Positions 24,022 to 35,841 of a stretch of 64,000 bases of DNA are shown here, one piece after another. A program made the position numbers and the translations under genes. How positions within the stretch are numbered: the stretch's first letter is position 1; each line of letters begins with the position of its first letter. Source of the stretch: Sipunculus nudus (Eukaryota; Annelida; Sipuncula; Golfingiida; Sipunculidae); assembly GCA_026874595.1 (NCBI GenBank), contig CM049319.1, positions 1,557,501 to 1,621,500 on the forward strand, given 5' to 3'. The notes under the pieces are model-generated. The model made no database searches and was not told the origin of the DNA. It was given only the letters and a program-made list of their open reading frames with translations.

Positions 24022-26111
24022 GACCTTTTCAACCTTTAAAAAATTATTTTTAACATTTTCTGTTAACCTATATAAGTTAAAGTTTTATAGGCTTACAGGG
24101 CTTAGCACAATATCAATACGTGACCAGTCTTCAAATATCCTACCATGTTCTTCATGTTTAAGTATATTCTAAACCCAGTGTTATCTGTATCGCCGAACAC
24201 TCTCTGAAATTTCCCCTTAAGTTCTTAGGTATAGCAATTTAACATCGGTAAACACACTGAACCACATGACTCGCCAAAATGTGTATTTCAATTCAAGACA
24301 AATTCCCCTTTTCCTAATATAGATATTTTGCTTTTGTTTATACAAAGCCTTTAATTTATTTGGACAATAAATATTTGTTTATTGTTGTTTAAATCAAGAG
24401 TGAGGGCTCTCCTGTGCAGCTGACTCCGCTCCGTAACGCTTGAGCGGAGACCCCCGTTACATAATCACTAGCCGATTTCTGAAGTTTCCACTCAAGTCAA
24501 GTCAGTTGGTATTTGCATGCGCCTCGTGCAGGACTCTCAAATCTCGCTTAAGTTTATTATCTTTTCTTATCATGGGGTAATTTTCCCAATATACATATAT
24601 ATACAAAGCCTTAAATCTATCACACAAAAATGGTGGTCTCAGCATCATAATACAATTTTAGCATATTGATATTTACTTGCACAATTGTACCTTATAATTG
24701 CAAACAATTATAGTTCACTCAGTTCGGCAGTTCCTCCTATATCTACACAATTTAGAATCGAAAAGTGTTATTTTATACCTTGAATATTACTCAGTTACTA
24801 ATTACCTCCTTTCCCGGCAAATTCAACAAAGTTGAGAGTCGGGTTCAGCAAACGTATTATATCAAAATATAAATAATGATTAGATATCAATAAGAAATTT
24901 ATTTGAAAAAGCATTTAAAGAGAATACAAACCATAAACTGCTTTCAGCCTATTAAAAATGCAAGAAAAAATTACTAAACTGTAAATACATACCTAATTCT
25001 TTTATTTTGCCCTTTCCTTGTTAACTGAGTTGAATTCTGTTAATAATTAAGAATTAGGTAGTTATATTAAATTATAAGTAATGTAAGAATTTATTTATTT
25101 GAATAGATCCTAAAACCATAATTTACTTTCAACCACGAAAAAAATACAACAGATGACTAAATGCCACTGAAAGCTCCATTGCATTGAAACTTGTTTTTAA
25201 ATCGATAATTTCGATAATTTTACTGCAGTTTATTAATTTATTGGAAATGTTATTATTCCAAACATATATTTTACATAAATGATGTTCAAGGACCGCCCAA
25301 TAACTTGTTATATACTAACAAAAGTCCATGAATTTGCTTGTAGCCACATGCCAATGTTTTCCCCTGCAGATAGATTATAAAGGATAAGTTAAAACAAATA
25401 CTGCTTCATGGCACAAGATCAACATGTATTTGTGCACTGATCATTTGTGATCAAAGGTGTGGTCAATTCAATAAATTGTTTCAATCTCCTGGGCTCTTCG
25501 TTAATACTACTTCAAATACAATTTTCGAAACAGATGATTTCACTGGAAATGTATATATACTAGCATATTCCCTATATATGTTATAGAGCTGATAATTTGT
25601 TATCATTTGAACCATTATGCAGTTCTAATTAATATTCAAATGATATACAGTTTCACATCAATGGATGACGTGACCTTTTAACCTCAAATAAGCTACATAC
25701 ATTTAACACTTTAACAAGATTTTCGTCACATTTTATGCAACAATTTTTTAAGTTATTTCATAATGGTGTTCTTAATATGTATATTTATTAATTCAAAACG
25801 AGTTTTAGAGTCAGTCAATATTAAAACATTCCGTTTATTATTGTAAACATGTGGAATTTTACGTACAATCCTGTTATTGTTGTCTCGGGCCTGCTGAAAG
25901 AAGTGGAAAATGAGTTCGGGTGGGCAACCCCTCCATAATGATCATAACTGACTTGAAGATACTTCATACCAAATTTGTTGCTTTTATCCGGTGTGTAACA
26001 AAAATTCCGTTAAGTCGTCTGACTAAGAGGAAGAAGCGTGTTGTCATCAAATGGCACACAAATGGCAGTCAGCTTTTTAACAATTGAAAAATGATGTGAC
26101 ATTCAGGATTC
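24022..26111. other. no gene seen; one GC-rich hairpin
   Basis: Very AT-rich intergenic DNA without coding signal. A perfect 8-bp stem CTCCGCTC/GAGCGGAG with a 10-base loop sits at 24424-24449 in a locally GC-rich patch. Confidence 0.45.
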
Positions 26112-26117
26112 TTTATT
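26112..26117 (-). terminator. polyadenylation signal of vWA gene
   Basis: TTTATT on the + strand, AATAAA on the minus strand, about 400 bases beyond the stop codon at 26515. It is the first canonical signal seen downstream of the gene; use is inferred. Confidence 0.4.
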
Positions 26118-26514
26118 GATATGTAAATAACAAAATTTATAACTACATACTTTAACACTTTGTAGACACACATCAAAACTCGCAAATTATACGATTACAG
26201 AGTACACTATGCTGTACGCATATCATATTACACGATTACAGAGTACACTGTGCAGAACACATTTCATATTACACGGTTACAGAGTACACTTTACGCTGTA
26301 TGCATTTCAGCATAAGACTTGCCATCCGCTGTTACATTTAAAAAGGATTTTAATTAATGATTCTGTGAATGGAATGATAAAATTACCGACTTGATTACGA
26401 CTTCCCATGATCATGAAATGATTAATGTGTCATGTTTAATGAAAGCACACGTCAAGTACACAAAACGCATGCATTAATTGAACACATGGCGTGAGACTGT
26501 CCAATTTGTCCAAA

Positions 26515-27893
26515 TTAAACAGAGATATCAATGTTCCTCCACTGAACTGCCCTTGTACAACCTCTCCTGTACATGTTCCAGGCGTAGTCGTACTGCCGTC
26601 TCAGGAATGACGTCACATCCTTTGCTGTTAGGAACACCTGGTCGCCACACTTGGTTCTTTTAGTGATCACGGCTCGCCGGACGAATACCTTGCAGCCATT
26701 TTCAATGGCATGTTCAATATTTTTCTTGAATGAGCCTTTGCACAAATAAGTGTCCCAGCGCATACCATTGAAGCCTTTAGTACAACGGCAGCCCATGACA
26801 TATTTCCGACAGGAAACCCGGGGTTGCACCGCGAATTCATACAGTGCAGGAACACAATAAGCTCCCCGGAAAAGCGCAAGTCGTCTGCTTCCGGAAAACC
26901 CATTGCGCGCTGAGCCCCAGAGGGCGCTGTTGTTGACATAGTCCGACTGAGCGAAAGCTAGTTGCCATGGCGTCCACTTAAGGTCTCTGAGAGCAAATCG
27001 TGTTTCGAATTCTTTTTCCCGATGTTTCCTTCCAGATTTTGTTGGAATCGTTGGAACGGTCGCTTTCTTACCAGCCATCTTGATCGCCTTTCTTTCAGCA
27101 GGAGCAAGGGAAGTTGGTTTAGTTCGGGACTTCAGACAGGTGGCGCCAGTTGTCTTCTTGTCTGTAGTAGATTTCTTGGCAGCACCGGTAGCTCTGCTTA
27201 TTTTTGTCTCCCTTTTCGCGGTGCTGACTTTATTTACCAGTACGGGATCGGATGTGGACTCACTTGTTTCCCCTCTTAAGGCATGAAACATGGTGTCTAG
27301 TTCATTGCGCATGCCCGGTCCTTCCCTGTCACGTACTTCCTGTTCATACGCCTGAAAAAAATAAAATACAAAATGTGAACACATGCATTTATAAATGATA
27401 CTGTGAAGTTTAGTCTCTACTTGTTAACAATTTTATATGTGATTTGTCTAGTTTGAGCAGTTTTCACGGATTATAAGCAGGGGGTGTACACAACACATTC
27501 AAGAAAATTTATATTAATAAAAACATTTACATCCAAGATAAAAAGAATTATTTTGCTTTAAAGGAAATATTTGATTCTTCAGATAACCGTTCATAAGCGA
27601 TTAAAAGGAAAAGGACCCACCTGGAAGTACTCGACGCCATGTTCACGGTAACAGATGGCCATCATCATGTCAATGACAGTCTGAAGTTCCGTCAGCGTCA
27701 AGTAGCGACCTCCAGTACGCTGAGCCAGAGGACCCCAGAACTGATGTTTGGCCGTGGGGTGGCGTCCCGCCTGAACGCTGTATATTTTGACTCCCTGGAA
27801 AGAGGAATATCATCATCATCATCATCGTCGTCGTCGTCGTTATTATTATCAAGATTCATATTATTCCTGAGAATGTGAAAAAAATACATACAG

Positions 27894-27942
<49 letters not shown>

Positions 27943-28595
27943 GTTATTTTTTTTATTAATTTATTATTTATGACAACCCTTGAAATACTTTTATTTTATC
28001 TTTATAAATATCATCCTACTTTTTTTTATAAAATAATACTTAAATATTATGATTATTTTCAATTTTATTATGTTCTTACCATTTGATCTCTGAGCTTTTG
28101 AACCTCCTCTTCCCAGTCTATGTTGTCTTCGTTCATTGTGTAGTCAGAGCTGTGTGGCAGGTCGTCTCCGATCATCACCAGGGAGCGCTGCGTACCGGGC
28201 TTCCAGCTCAGCTTCTCTCGCACTTCACGTAACACCAACTCGTAACACTCCTCGCTGTCACCTCCCCCAGTTCCACTGACGTCGTTCACAAAAGCACACA
28301 AAGCGCCAACGTCATTGGTAAAATCCACGAATTTGGTGACGTAACTCCATTTGGCATCACAGTAGTCGCCGTGGGCAAACACTGCAATCTGGAGGGAAGG
28401 AATGTCCATGAACAGCCGCTGGATGGTGTCTTTGAGTTTGTTTCTGACTTCATCAAGATACATCGACATGGAACCTGTCGTGTCAAAAGAAAACACCACC
28501 TGGATCGGCTGAGGTCCGTAGTGAGGGACAGATGACGCCATGTCGGTGTTCTCAGGAGTCGTGGTTCCTACGTCCATTGGCTCGCTGTCTGGCAT
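26515..28595 (-). CDS. von Willebrand factor A domain protein, three coding exons
   Basis: Coding exons, in gene order: 28595-28080, 27794-27621 and 27351-26515. Each junction has consensus GT/AG and keeps phase 0 (CAAATG|GTAAG, CCAG|GGAGTC, TTCCAG|GTGGG, TTTCAG|GCGTAT). The product is 508 residues. Residues about 31-230 form a vWA fold: MIDAS start FSFDTTGSM (D38, S42), HGDYCDAKWSY (75-85), GTGGGDSEECYE (108-118), MIGDDLPHSSDY, then GVKIYSVQAG and FWGPLAQRTGGRYL from exon 2. This pattern matches vWA domains of the alpha-kinase VwkA type, but no kinase domain follows. Instead there is a Lys/Thr/Ser-rich linker (about 250-345) and a roughly 155-residue Cys- and aromatic-containing C-terminal domain I do not recognise. 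No signal peptide, so probably intracellular. A splice acceptor seven bases before the ATG points to a 5'UTR intron. Likely a metal-dependent protein-binding protein; partners unknown. Confidence 0.88.
27809..27850. repeat. ATC/GTC/TTA trinucleotide microsatellite in vWA intron
   Basis: ATC x5, GTC-type x5 and TTA-type units lie 15 bases from the exon 2 acceptor (AG at 27796-27795), so they form the upstream part of the first coding intron's polypyrimidine region on the minus strand. Length change here could influence splicing. Confidence 0.9.
27895..27939. repeat. TA microsatellite in vWA intron
   Basis: A pure TA tract inside the intron between coding exons 1 and 2, about 100 bases from the trinucleotide repeat. 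Confidence 0.95.
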
Positions 28596-29300
28596 ATTTA
28601 TTCTGGAAAATAGAGTATACCCTGTTTTTCAAGGGAGATGTCTGCTTCGGAGAATATAGGCATTATTACCCTAAAACATTGATGTTTTTTTTCTTGCGTT
28701 AAAATTTTATCACAACTTAATACAACAATTTTGAAAGTCTGTGTATGTGTGGGCACGTAGTTGATTAAGATTGCGTTAAAATGTGACTTCAAATTAAAAA
28801 AAATAACCGGTAAAAATTATGTATATTCATCCTTAAACATGTATTACTGTTTTGTATAATAATGTGAACATATAGTTAGCAATGCTTCCCATGCTTAATA
28901 AGGGCTTTAATTAACGTTACACTTTAACATATCAGTGAATACAATGCATGTATTTCCTCATTTACCTCTGTTGGTTTTAAGAGGGATTGGTGCAGGTCTC
29001 CGATAGTGCTACTTAATTTATTTTATTAGAGACTGAACACGTTCTCGCCTGGTAGGTGAGCAAGTTATCTGAATGGAATGCGAATCGCCAGTGATATTTA
29101 TACTATGCTAGAGCCTCGGTCTGGATATCAGTTCGTAGACGCTTCACTTTGACCAGGTAACTTTATTCTCTTCGAGCTCATACAAACTGCCGAGTGGTAT
29201 GAATAAACCACGACCCGTTCAGACTTGCAAGCTGTGACATGAGTCCAGTCATTCAGTGAGATCCTGCCCAGACATGTATGCGCCGCCATCGCCATCTGTC
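28596..29300 (-). promoter_or_regulatory. probable 5'UTR and promoter region of vWA gene
   Basis: Upstream of the ATG there is an acceptor (CCAG at 28606-28603) and, about 360 bases farther, a good donor CAGAG|GTAAATG (GT at 28965-28964) on the same strand. This suggests a non-coding first exon ending at 28966 and a promoter somewhere in 28966-29300. No clear TATA box was chosen. This is inference from splice-site quality alone. Confidence 0.35.
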
Positions 29301-29974
29301 AACGAATAATGGTACTTATTAACTGGGCACAGTTTTGCATTTTTCGATTGTAAAAATAATGGGCTCATGAGGTCAAATGAAAAGAATTATGGGCTATATA
29401 ATAGTTTCTCAGAAACAGACAATTTACTTTGTGCAGATATTTTAACAGTCCGACTGTATGTTCACAAACTGCTACAGCGCCGTCTCATACATTGCTTCAT
29501 ATCGCAGCAGTGAATCACATAGCCTCGTTTTCAAAAAAAGATTACCTCATCAAAACAAAACCACGTGCTTTCCTGACTGATGTCAATTAGTGCATGGAAG
29601 AAATAAAGCAGCTACACGTTAAAAAACTAAAACTAAAGTTGCCGATACCCTTTCGGAACTGAGGAGTTGTCAGTTTGTTCAACTTCCATGTTCGGCGTTT
29701 ATTCAGTGCACAAATAATCCTGAAGAGATATATTAACATTATTTGCCAGTGATTTAACTGATTGTTGATATACTTATTCTGTTAATAGTAAATGTGCATT
29801 GATGTGTTATAGTGGGTAGAACCACGCATGTATATATTTACTCTATTTATTAGAAATTTCAGTTTTCGGATTTTTTCCCAAGGAAATGGTGTTTGTTATT
29901 TGAAATATCATTGACTATATATATAAAATATATATTTATATATGTGTGTGTGTTACAGTCATTCTGTGAAATCA

Positions 29975-30080
29975 GTCATTTCATGAAATGCCTAATTATT
30001 TAAGTCATTTCGCGTAATGCCTGTGACCACAAGTCATTACGTTAATTGAATAAAATTTTCAGTAATTTCATGAAATGACT
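29975..30080 (+). repeat. left arm of inverted-repeat pair A
   Basis: GTCATTTCATGAAATGCCTA followed by AAGTCATTTCGCGTAATGCC and GTGACCACAAGTCA. The same order occurs in reverse complement at 32631-32731. Within the arm the motif CATTTCATGAAATG is itself palindromic and recurs at 30064-30080. This looks like the end of a DNA transposon with repeated, palindrome-rich termini; family not identified. Confidence 0.75.
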
Positions 30081-31099
30081 GAAATTCCTGCCTGGTCTTT
30101 ACATGGAATGACTGGATTGAAAAGAATGAACACAGTTTAAGCTAAAGCAACGGTATAATTGTCAGCAAAGCTTCACCAGACAATTATAGTTGATGCAAAC
30201 ACTCAGTGATACCCTATTTATTCGTCTTACCTGAAAAACTACTACCAATTTAGTTGTATCACATCCTCCCATGGGTCACGGCACTCCACTGAAATTGATT
30301 ATGAGAACATTTGCAAATTTGTATTATAAAATTAATAATGGAAATGAGTTAATTCGTTGGTATGTCACTTTCTGGAATTTCTCAAAACAAACATAATTGG
30401 TGTTAAATATGTACTTTATAGGACTACACGAAAGAGGCAGAAGCTGCCTCTTATGATCATATTTTTTGTAAAAGTACCAGTATTTCAACTACGTGACTGT
30501 GATATGCATGTAAAATACCATCTGGAAATGTATGACCGTACACGGTGATATAATGGTTAAGAACGTGGCGCTGAAGTATAATGGCTTAAATAAAAGCTGT
30601 AAGAAAATTAATTTATTTTGATATAAAGAAAAAGGTGATAATCCTAAGAGTAATATGAAAGTATACATTTGATCAATGAAAACAATTGCAAAATTAATTG
30701 TTTCTTAAAACAGGTTAGACATGGTCAGTTGCTAAAAATTGATTTTTTTTTTAGATTTTTTTTTTCAATCAAATCAAAAGTTCTATGAAAATTTGTCCAA
30801 TTGACCTGATTTATTGAGTGTACGAGTTATATGTATAGGCAGCCCAAGCGAGTTTTAAGAGATATGAATGAAATGCTACACATTATATACCATTTTGCTA
30901 GTTTTATCTGACTACATGTATTTAATTCAGGAATTTATTTGACATATGAAGTGATACCAGATTGAAAACAGCTGTACTTGATGAAACTACCTGTTCTCAG
31001 GGCTTTATAATATCATTTAAGGAGCATCATGTTAATACAGATTGCAAGAGTGCAAACCTGCACCTCTACAACATTAATAAAATCAAAACCTACATATAT
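30081..31099. other. no gene seen between inverted repeat and LINE remnant
   Basis: AT-rich sequence with poly-T near 30745. There is no coding signal for a transposase. Confidence 0.4.
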
Positions 31100-31790
31100 A
31101 GATGAGCCATCACCAGAGCGTTTAATCCATGCATTTGTGACCAGTAAGTTTGATTATGGTAATGATCTCCTCTTAACTTAGTATATCCAGTGTCCTTCAT
31201 ACAGTGGCTCCAGAGAGTTCAAAATTGTGCAGCTCGAATTCTGTGTGGGAGTAAAGAATACGAGCATATGACGCCTGTCTTGCAAGCCCTACATTGGCTC
31301 CCTCTGTGTCAACGGATAAAGTTTAAAGTTGCTATGTTGGTGTTTAAGGCAAAATATGGTATTGCTCCAAAATACCTCCAGGATTTAATCCAGCCTTACA
31401 TACCTGCGAGACGTCTGAGATCATTAAACCAAGAATTACTGTGTGTTCCATATCAAGGCTAATAGAACTTTTTGTGTTGCAGGACCCACTTTGTGGAACT
31501 CTCTCCCACGGGACCTAAGTCAAACTTCTAATCTTGACACATTTATAAAAAAGCTTAAAACCTATTTGTTTTTGCAATATTTTGGTAGCTAATTATACTT
31601 TCACTAAAATCATTCGGCACATTTACTACGATATTTCGCTCTTGTGTTTTAACAGCTGCTTTTAATGATATGTGTATACAAAGTACTTTAAAGCAATTTT
31701 TAATCCTTTCAGTTTGTATGTTGTAAAGCGTTTTATAGAGCGGATTTAACATAAAATAAAAATTAATATTAATTATTATTATTAATTTAT
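31100..31790 (+). mobile_element. 5'-truncated LINE 3' end (CR1/L2/jockey-like reverse transcriptase)
   Basis: Fragments of the C-terminal reverse transcriptase region read in order across frames: LIHAFVTSKFDYGN (from about 31120), WLQRVQNCAARILCG, LQALHWLPLCQRIKFKV, then AGPTLWNSLPRDLSQTSNLD and FIKKLKTYLFLQYF. These are the well-known phrases that end many non-LTR retrotransposon polyproteins. At least two frameshifts and a stop break the frame (near 31180 and 31462). A TTA-rich tail at about 31757-31790 is consistent with a LINE 3' microsatellite tail. Only the last 200 or so codons remain, a typical 5'-truncated dead copy. It lies between the two arms of inverted-repeat pair A. Confidence 0.9.
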
Positions 31791-32238
31791 CAGATAAATC
31801 TATTACAATTTACAGCTGAAAACAGCTTGCAGAACCCATGCCTTTAATGCTACACGTACGAAAACAGGAGTATTACTATTATCTAGGTCGCCCAATCCCA
31901 TTACTGAATTTCAACATGTGTAAATGATTGCGTTTGATTCTAATATTTTATCTCATTGAATTTTTTTTCAAATGTAATTAATGATTATATATGTGCAGTA
32001 TGTAGATTTGGAAACCAAGACTTCTTGAACTAACATAAACACGAAGGCTTTTTTCCCACTGTTACACTCAATACTAATGGCTACCTGATACCCCGTATTA
32101 TAGAAGGTATCTGCTCAGCTAATACATGAATATTGTTGAAGGGTTTCCTTGTAGTTACTCAATGGCGATTCCCCCCCCCCCCCCCCTCCCTTTTCAGCTT
32201 TAACAGGTGGTAAGTTTTCTTATTTCCCTGCTTTGCTA

Positions 32239-32343
32239 ATGCATTTGTGTAGGGTTTATTTATAGCTTGTATACTTTACTATATTACTATATGCATTTGT
32301 GTAGGGTTTACTTATAGCTTGTATACTTTACTATATTATAATA
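32239..32343. repeat. 52-bp tandem duplication
   Basis: ATGCATTTGTGTAGGGTTTA begins at 32239 and again at 32291 (with one base difference inside the unit) and each copy runs on to ACTTTACTATATTA. A poly-C run precedes it at about 32170-32186. Confidence 0.9.
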
Positions 32344-32630
32344 CTATATTTTACTCACTATTGCTGCGGAAGGGACCAAAGACGTGTGGTATCTATGTCC
32401 CCTGCATAAATAATACGAACACGGAGGCTTTTCCCACCACTACCTATACTGCTGATGACTACATGACAGCCCTAGCGATAATACCAAACACAGTGGGAAA
32501 AAAACAGTTGGCCAGTTGCTTAATTGCCTTTATGATTAAAAAAATCTGCTCATATCTCCCTATTTTACCTGTTATACAGATTACCTGATTTGCAGTCAGG
32601 AAATTTGTGAATTTATAACCCTTAATTATC

Positions 32631-32731
32631 AGTCATTTCAATGAAATGAACAATTTAGTCATTTCACTTGACTGGTGGTCAAAGGCATTACGCGAAATGA
32701 CTGAAATGTTTAGGCATTTCATGAAATGAAC
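32631..32731 (-). repeat. right arm of inverted-repeat pair A
   Basis: Reverse complement reads GTTCATTTCATGAAATGCCT, then CAGTCATTTCGCGTAATGCC and TTTGACCACCAGTCA, matching the arm at 29975-30080 with scattered substitutions. The two arms are about 2.5 kb apart, facing inward. Confidence 0.75.
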
Positions 32732-34080
32732 ATATACATATACATATTAAACTCGTCATGAATATTTCACTATACTGTTTGCTTTATAAAGGTCAAGAAG
32801 TACGTTAGAAGTATATGCTACATTAAAAATACGCATATGTTATGACGAAACACGAACGCAAAGAGCATGTGTAAATGGAACGACCCCTGACCTATCAGGC
32901 GACTAAGTTTGTCTCCATGCAAGCAGCGTAATTGCGACCAAACAACGTATAAGTGATTCACGTTTCTAAATAATCGTCATAGTGTGTTTCACCTATAGGA
33001 TTCCCGTCCACGGGAGCTATATATAGCACGGGGAACCCCATTTCAAGTGAACGGTGACAACTAATTTTCCGAGGGGTGAAGTAAGGAAAAAGCAGGGAAA
33101 CAGAACTAGATTTTGCAAGCCTCATTATGAAGGTCTTTATCCCCATAAATACGATGGTTTATAAATTCTTAATATAATTTGACACTCTCTGAAATCAGTA
33201 TAAAAAATTGAGAAAACTGTATCCACCCCCTTTCAACACAAGGGGGGGGGGGGTGTCGCCTTCTATCTCCACCACGCTCTGACGCCTATGAAGAAGATGT
33301 TAAAAAGTAAATTTTAAATTTTCGTTCCATGAACTAAAAACATCGATTTTATTATCATAAATCATATTTAAGAAATTTAATAAACCTTTCACAATCATTC
33401 ACGAAAAATTGCATAAAAAAATATTTGTATCTGTCATGTAAACATTTTAACATGTAAATTCTTCATTAAAATTCGACTATTTCTCATCGAAACGTACTGT
33501 TGTATAATTGTTTTTGCAACTTTACCAACCAGGAAAACTATCCTAAGGACAGAAAAGTGCTGCGTGCGCAGATAATAACCGAAGGGGGTACTACAAGAAG
33601 AATAAAGCAAACAAACCATGCACATCAAGAGAATCTTGGTCATGAACATTATAATGAACACGAGCATACAAGTCGACCAAGTAATAATTAAATATGGTGC
33701 AAACATCTGATGTGGGATTATGTTGAATCCCCCTGTTTCACAATAGTGTTGAAACCATCACGAATATTGTTTATCTCTACTAATTATGGTTTTCGAGCTT
33801 GAGATAAAAAAAAGTTAATGCAGTCATTTCGTTCCCAGTTCGCCTATCGATTAATGGTTTTCTTTGATACAATGGATCGATTTTTCGATACATTGTAGGT
33901 CCGAGTCCAGTTCAGACCGCCTTCTGCGCTAAGACTCCTGATGAAAGTCTTTACCACAAGTGCCCTCTCCTCCCGTGCATTAGTGAATGGGTACTTGTTA
34001 TGATCAGCGGGAATATGTAGAACGGATAACCTTCTAGCGCTTGTTAGACATGTCTGCAAGAAGTATGGTCAGGCCCGGAA
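32732..34080. other. no gene seen
   Basis: AT-rich intergenic sequence with a poly-G run at about 33241. Short open frames only. Confidence 0.4.
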
Positions 34081-34305
34081 GGCAGGGAGCAAGTCAGATG
34101 GGACTGAAATAGGGCATTCGGTAAAACCCGGAATATCCGCGGAATTTCCGAGGCTATTCCGAGATTCCTCAGAATAAAAGTTAGAGCAATTTCCCTCGGC
34201 TGAGGACCAATGACAGTGGGAAAAAATATCTAAACATAAAGATTGAATAATAATCTTTATATTTTTATCAGGGTTCAGTTCTAATCTTCTACTATTCAAC
34301 GTTTT
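34081..34305 (-). repeat. dispersed repeat, copy 1 of an inverted pair
   Basis: Read on the minus strand this holds GAAGATTAGAACT, AAGATTATTATTCA, CCGAGGGAAAT, AACTTTTATTC and a TCGGAA / TTCCG-rich stretch ending TTTTACCGAATGCCCT. The same phrases occur in the same order on the + strand at 43205-43395. Two opposite-strand copies 9 kb apart show a dispersed family of at least 200 bp. Confidence 0.75.
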
Positions 34306-35436
34306 TCCGAGCCAGATCTGACCGGCCCGGGACGAAGGCAATGTTGTTGGGGCATCATACCTAAATCCGGCGACTTTAGGACAATTCTGGGAGAGTATAA
34401 ACAGCTGACAGGCCTGGATAAAAAAGATATGACCAAATTGCCGGTAAAGCGAGCGAATTTGAGATTTATCAGATATACTCTTCTTACTGATAATAAGATT
34501 ATGGATTATTGTGGAAGGCCATAACTAAAGAAAGGGACGTGACATGGAGGCTTCAACAGTATCTGTGTCTACATTTACCACTGGCATTATTAAAATTCCA
34601 TTTTGTTATTAGTTTAATGAACAAAGAAGACAACTTCCTCAGAAAAAAAAATAATTTATTAACAACTGAAGCATAATAATCAAATGAAATATTTAATAAT
34701 TGAAAGTAAATTCAGCCTCATGAAATACATCAGATACCAGTTATCAATGTATGAAATATTTACAAATGACAAGTAAAAAGATGAAACACAAGTGATACCA
34801 GGTTTCAATTTATGCATTATGCAAAAGAAAAGTAAAATGATCATGTAATATACTCCCTATACCAGGTGTTAATGTATGTATTATATTTACAAATGAAAAG
34901 TGAAATCATCATCTTGAAATACATTATGTACGTTACCGGGTGATAATGAATATGAATGAGAGGAGAGGAATTAATATAGGGCTGTGCCCTGTTTTCCAAT
35001 CCTCGTTGATGAATTTGAGATTCTAAACCATTGAATGCATGAAATATTTGCATATGAAAAGCAAATCGATAATGAAGTACATGTTACACAAGGTGTAAAT
35101 TAAGACATGAAATATTTACATAATGAAAAGCGAAATGGCCATCATGTCAAATACATGTTATACCAAGTGACAATTATTGAAATATTTACAAATGAAAAGC
35201 GAAATGATCATAAAATACACGTTTTGCCTGGTGTCTATGTATGAACAATTTACAATGTAACATTGAGTAACAGTTAATGAATACTATAGTACATTTATAA
35301 TTTTGGTTCTAACAGAGAAATAGTAAAAATAACACAAATACAGAAAATATGGATATAAATTAACACACACCCTGACGTATATCAACATATGATTACGTAT
35401 GTAATTAGCCGTGACAATCCGACTCAGTAGGCAATC
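34306..35436. other. no gene seen; loosely repeated AAATATTTACA / AATGAAAAG phrases
   Basis: Between about 34690 and 35260 there are recurring phrases such as GAAATATTTACAAATGAAAAG, roughly every 70-90 bases, suggesting a very degenerate tandem repeat. No coding region was recognised. Confidence 0.45.
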
Positions 35437-35440
35437 AGAT
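35437..35440. other. target-site duplication of LTR element, left
   Basis: AGAT immediately before the left LTR; the same AGAT follows the right LTR at 40588-40591. A 4-bp duplication fits LTR retrotransposon integration. Confidence 0.8.
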
Positions 35441-35828
35441 TGTAGGATTTTCCCCACAGATAATAGAAAACGACACATAATTTTAGGTTTAAATTACCAA
35501 ATGACCGAAAGATCTGTCCTTTTGAATTATACTGCCAGTCTGATAGTTATAAACGTGATAAACAGGGAGCTAGAAGGGTCGCGGCAGACTACTAAACTTC
35601 GCCTTATGTCGATTATCCTTTAGCCCCTTAACACGTCTAAATGACTAAACCTAGTGCTGACCAGACGTGGGCCTGTGTGGCCCACGTCTGCATCATTCAG
35701 CTGCACGCGGAAGAGTGAGGAGGACGGGACATTCCTGGCCGTAGGCCAGCCTACTTTACAATAGGGGTGGCATTAATGGGCGAGTCCAAATACTGATAGC
35801 TGACCGGTAGTAGGCCTCATATCTTACA
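35441..35828 (-). repeat. 3' LTR (388 bp)
   Basis: The + strand reads TGTAGGATTT...TCTTACA, so TG/CA ends on either strand. It contains a perfect 12-bp stem CAGACGTGGGCC/GGCCCACGTCTG at 35662-35690 with a 5-base loop. Apart from two substitutions and a 2-bp indel in that loop it matches the other LTR. Confidence 0.92.
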
Positions 35829-35841
35829 CTCTTCCCCCCTT
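35829..35841 (-). other. polypurine tract of LTR element
   Basis: Minus strand AAGGGGGGAAGAG ends exactly at the 3' LTR boundary, where plus-strand DNA synthesis would be primed. It sets the element's orientation as minus. Confidence 0.75.

Noticed and set aside
26667-27286. Other frames overlapping vWA exon 3 on both strands
   Set aside because: They are out-of-frame shadows. The chosen frame has phase-0 splice junctions and continues the protein.
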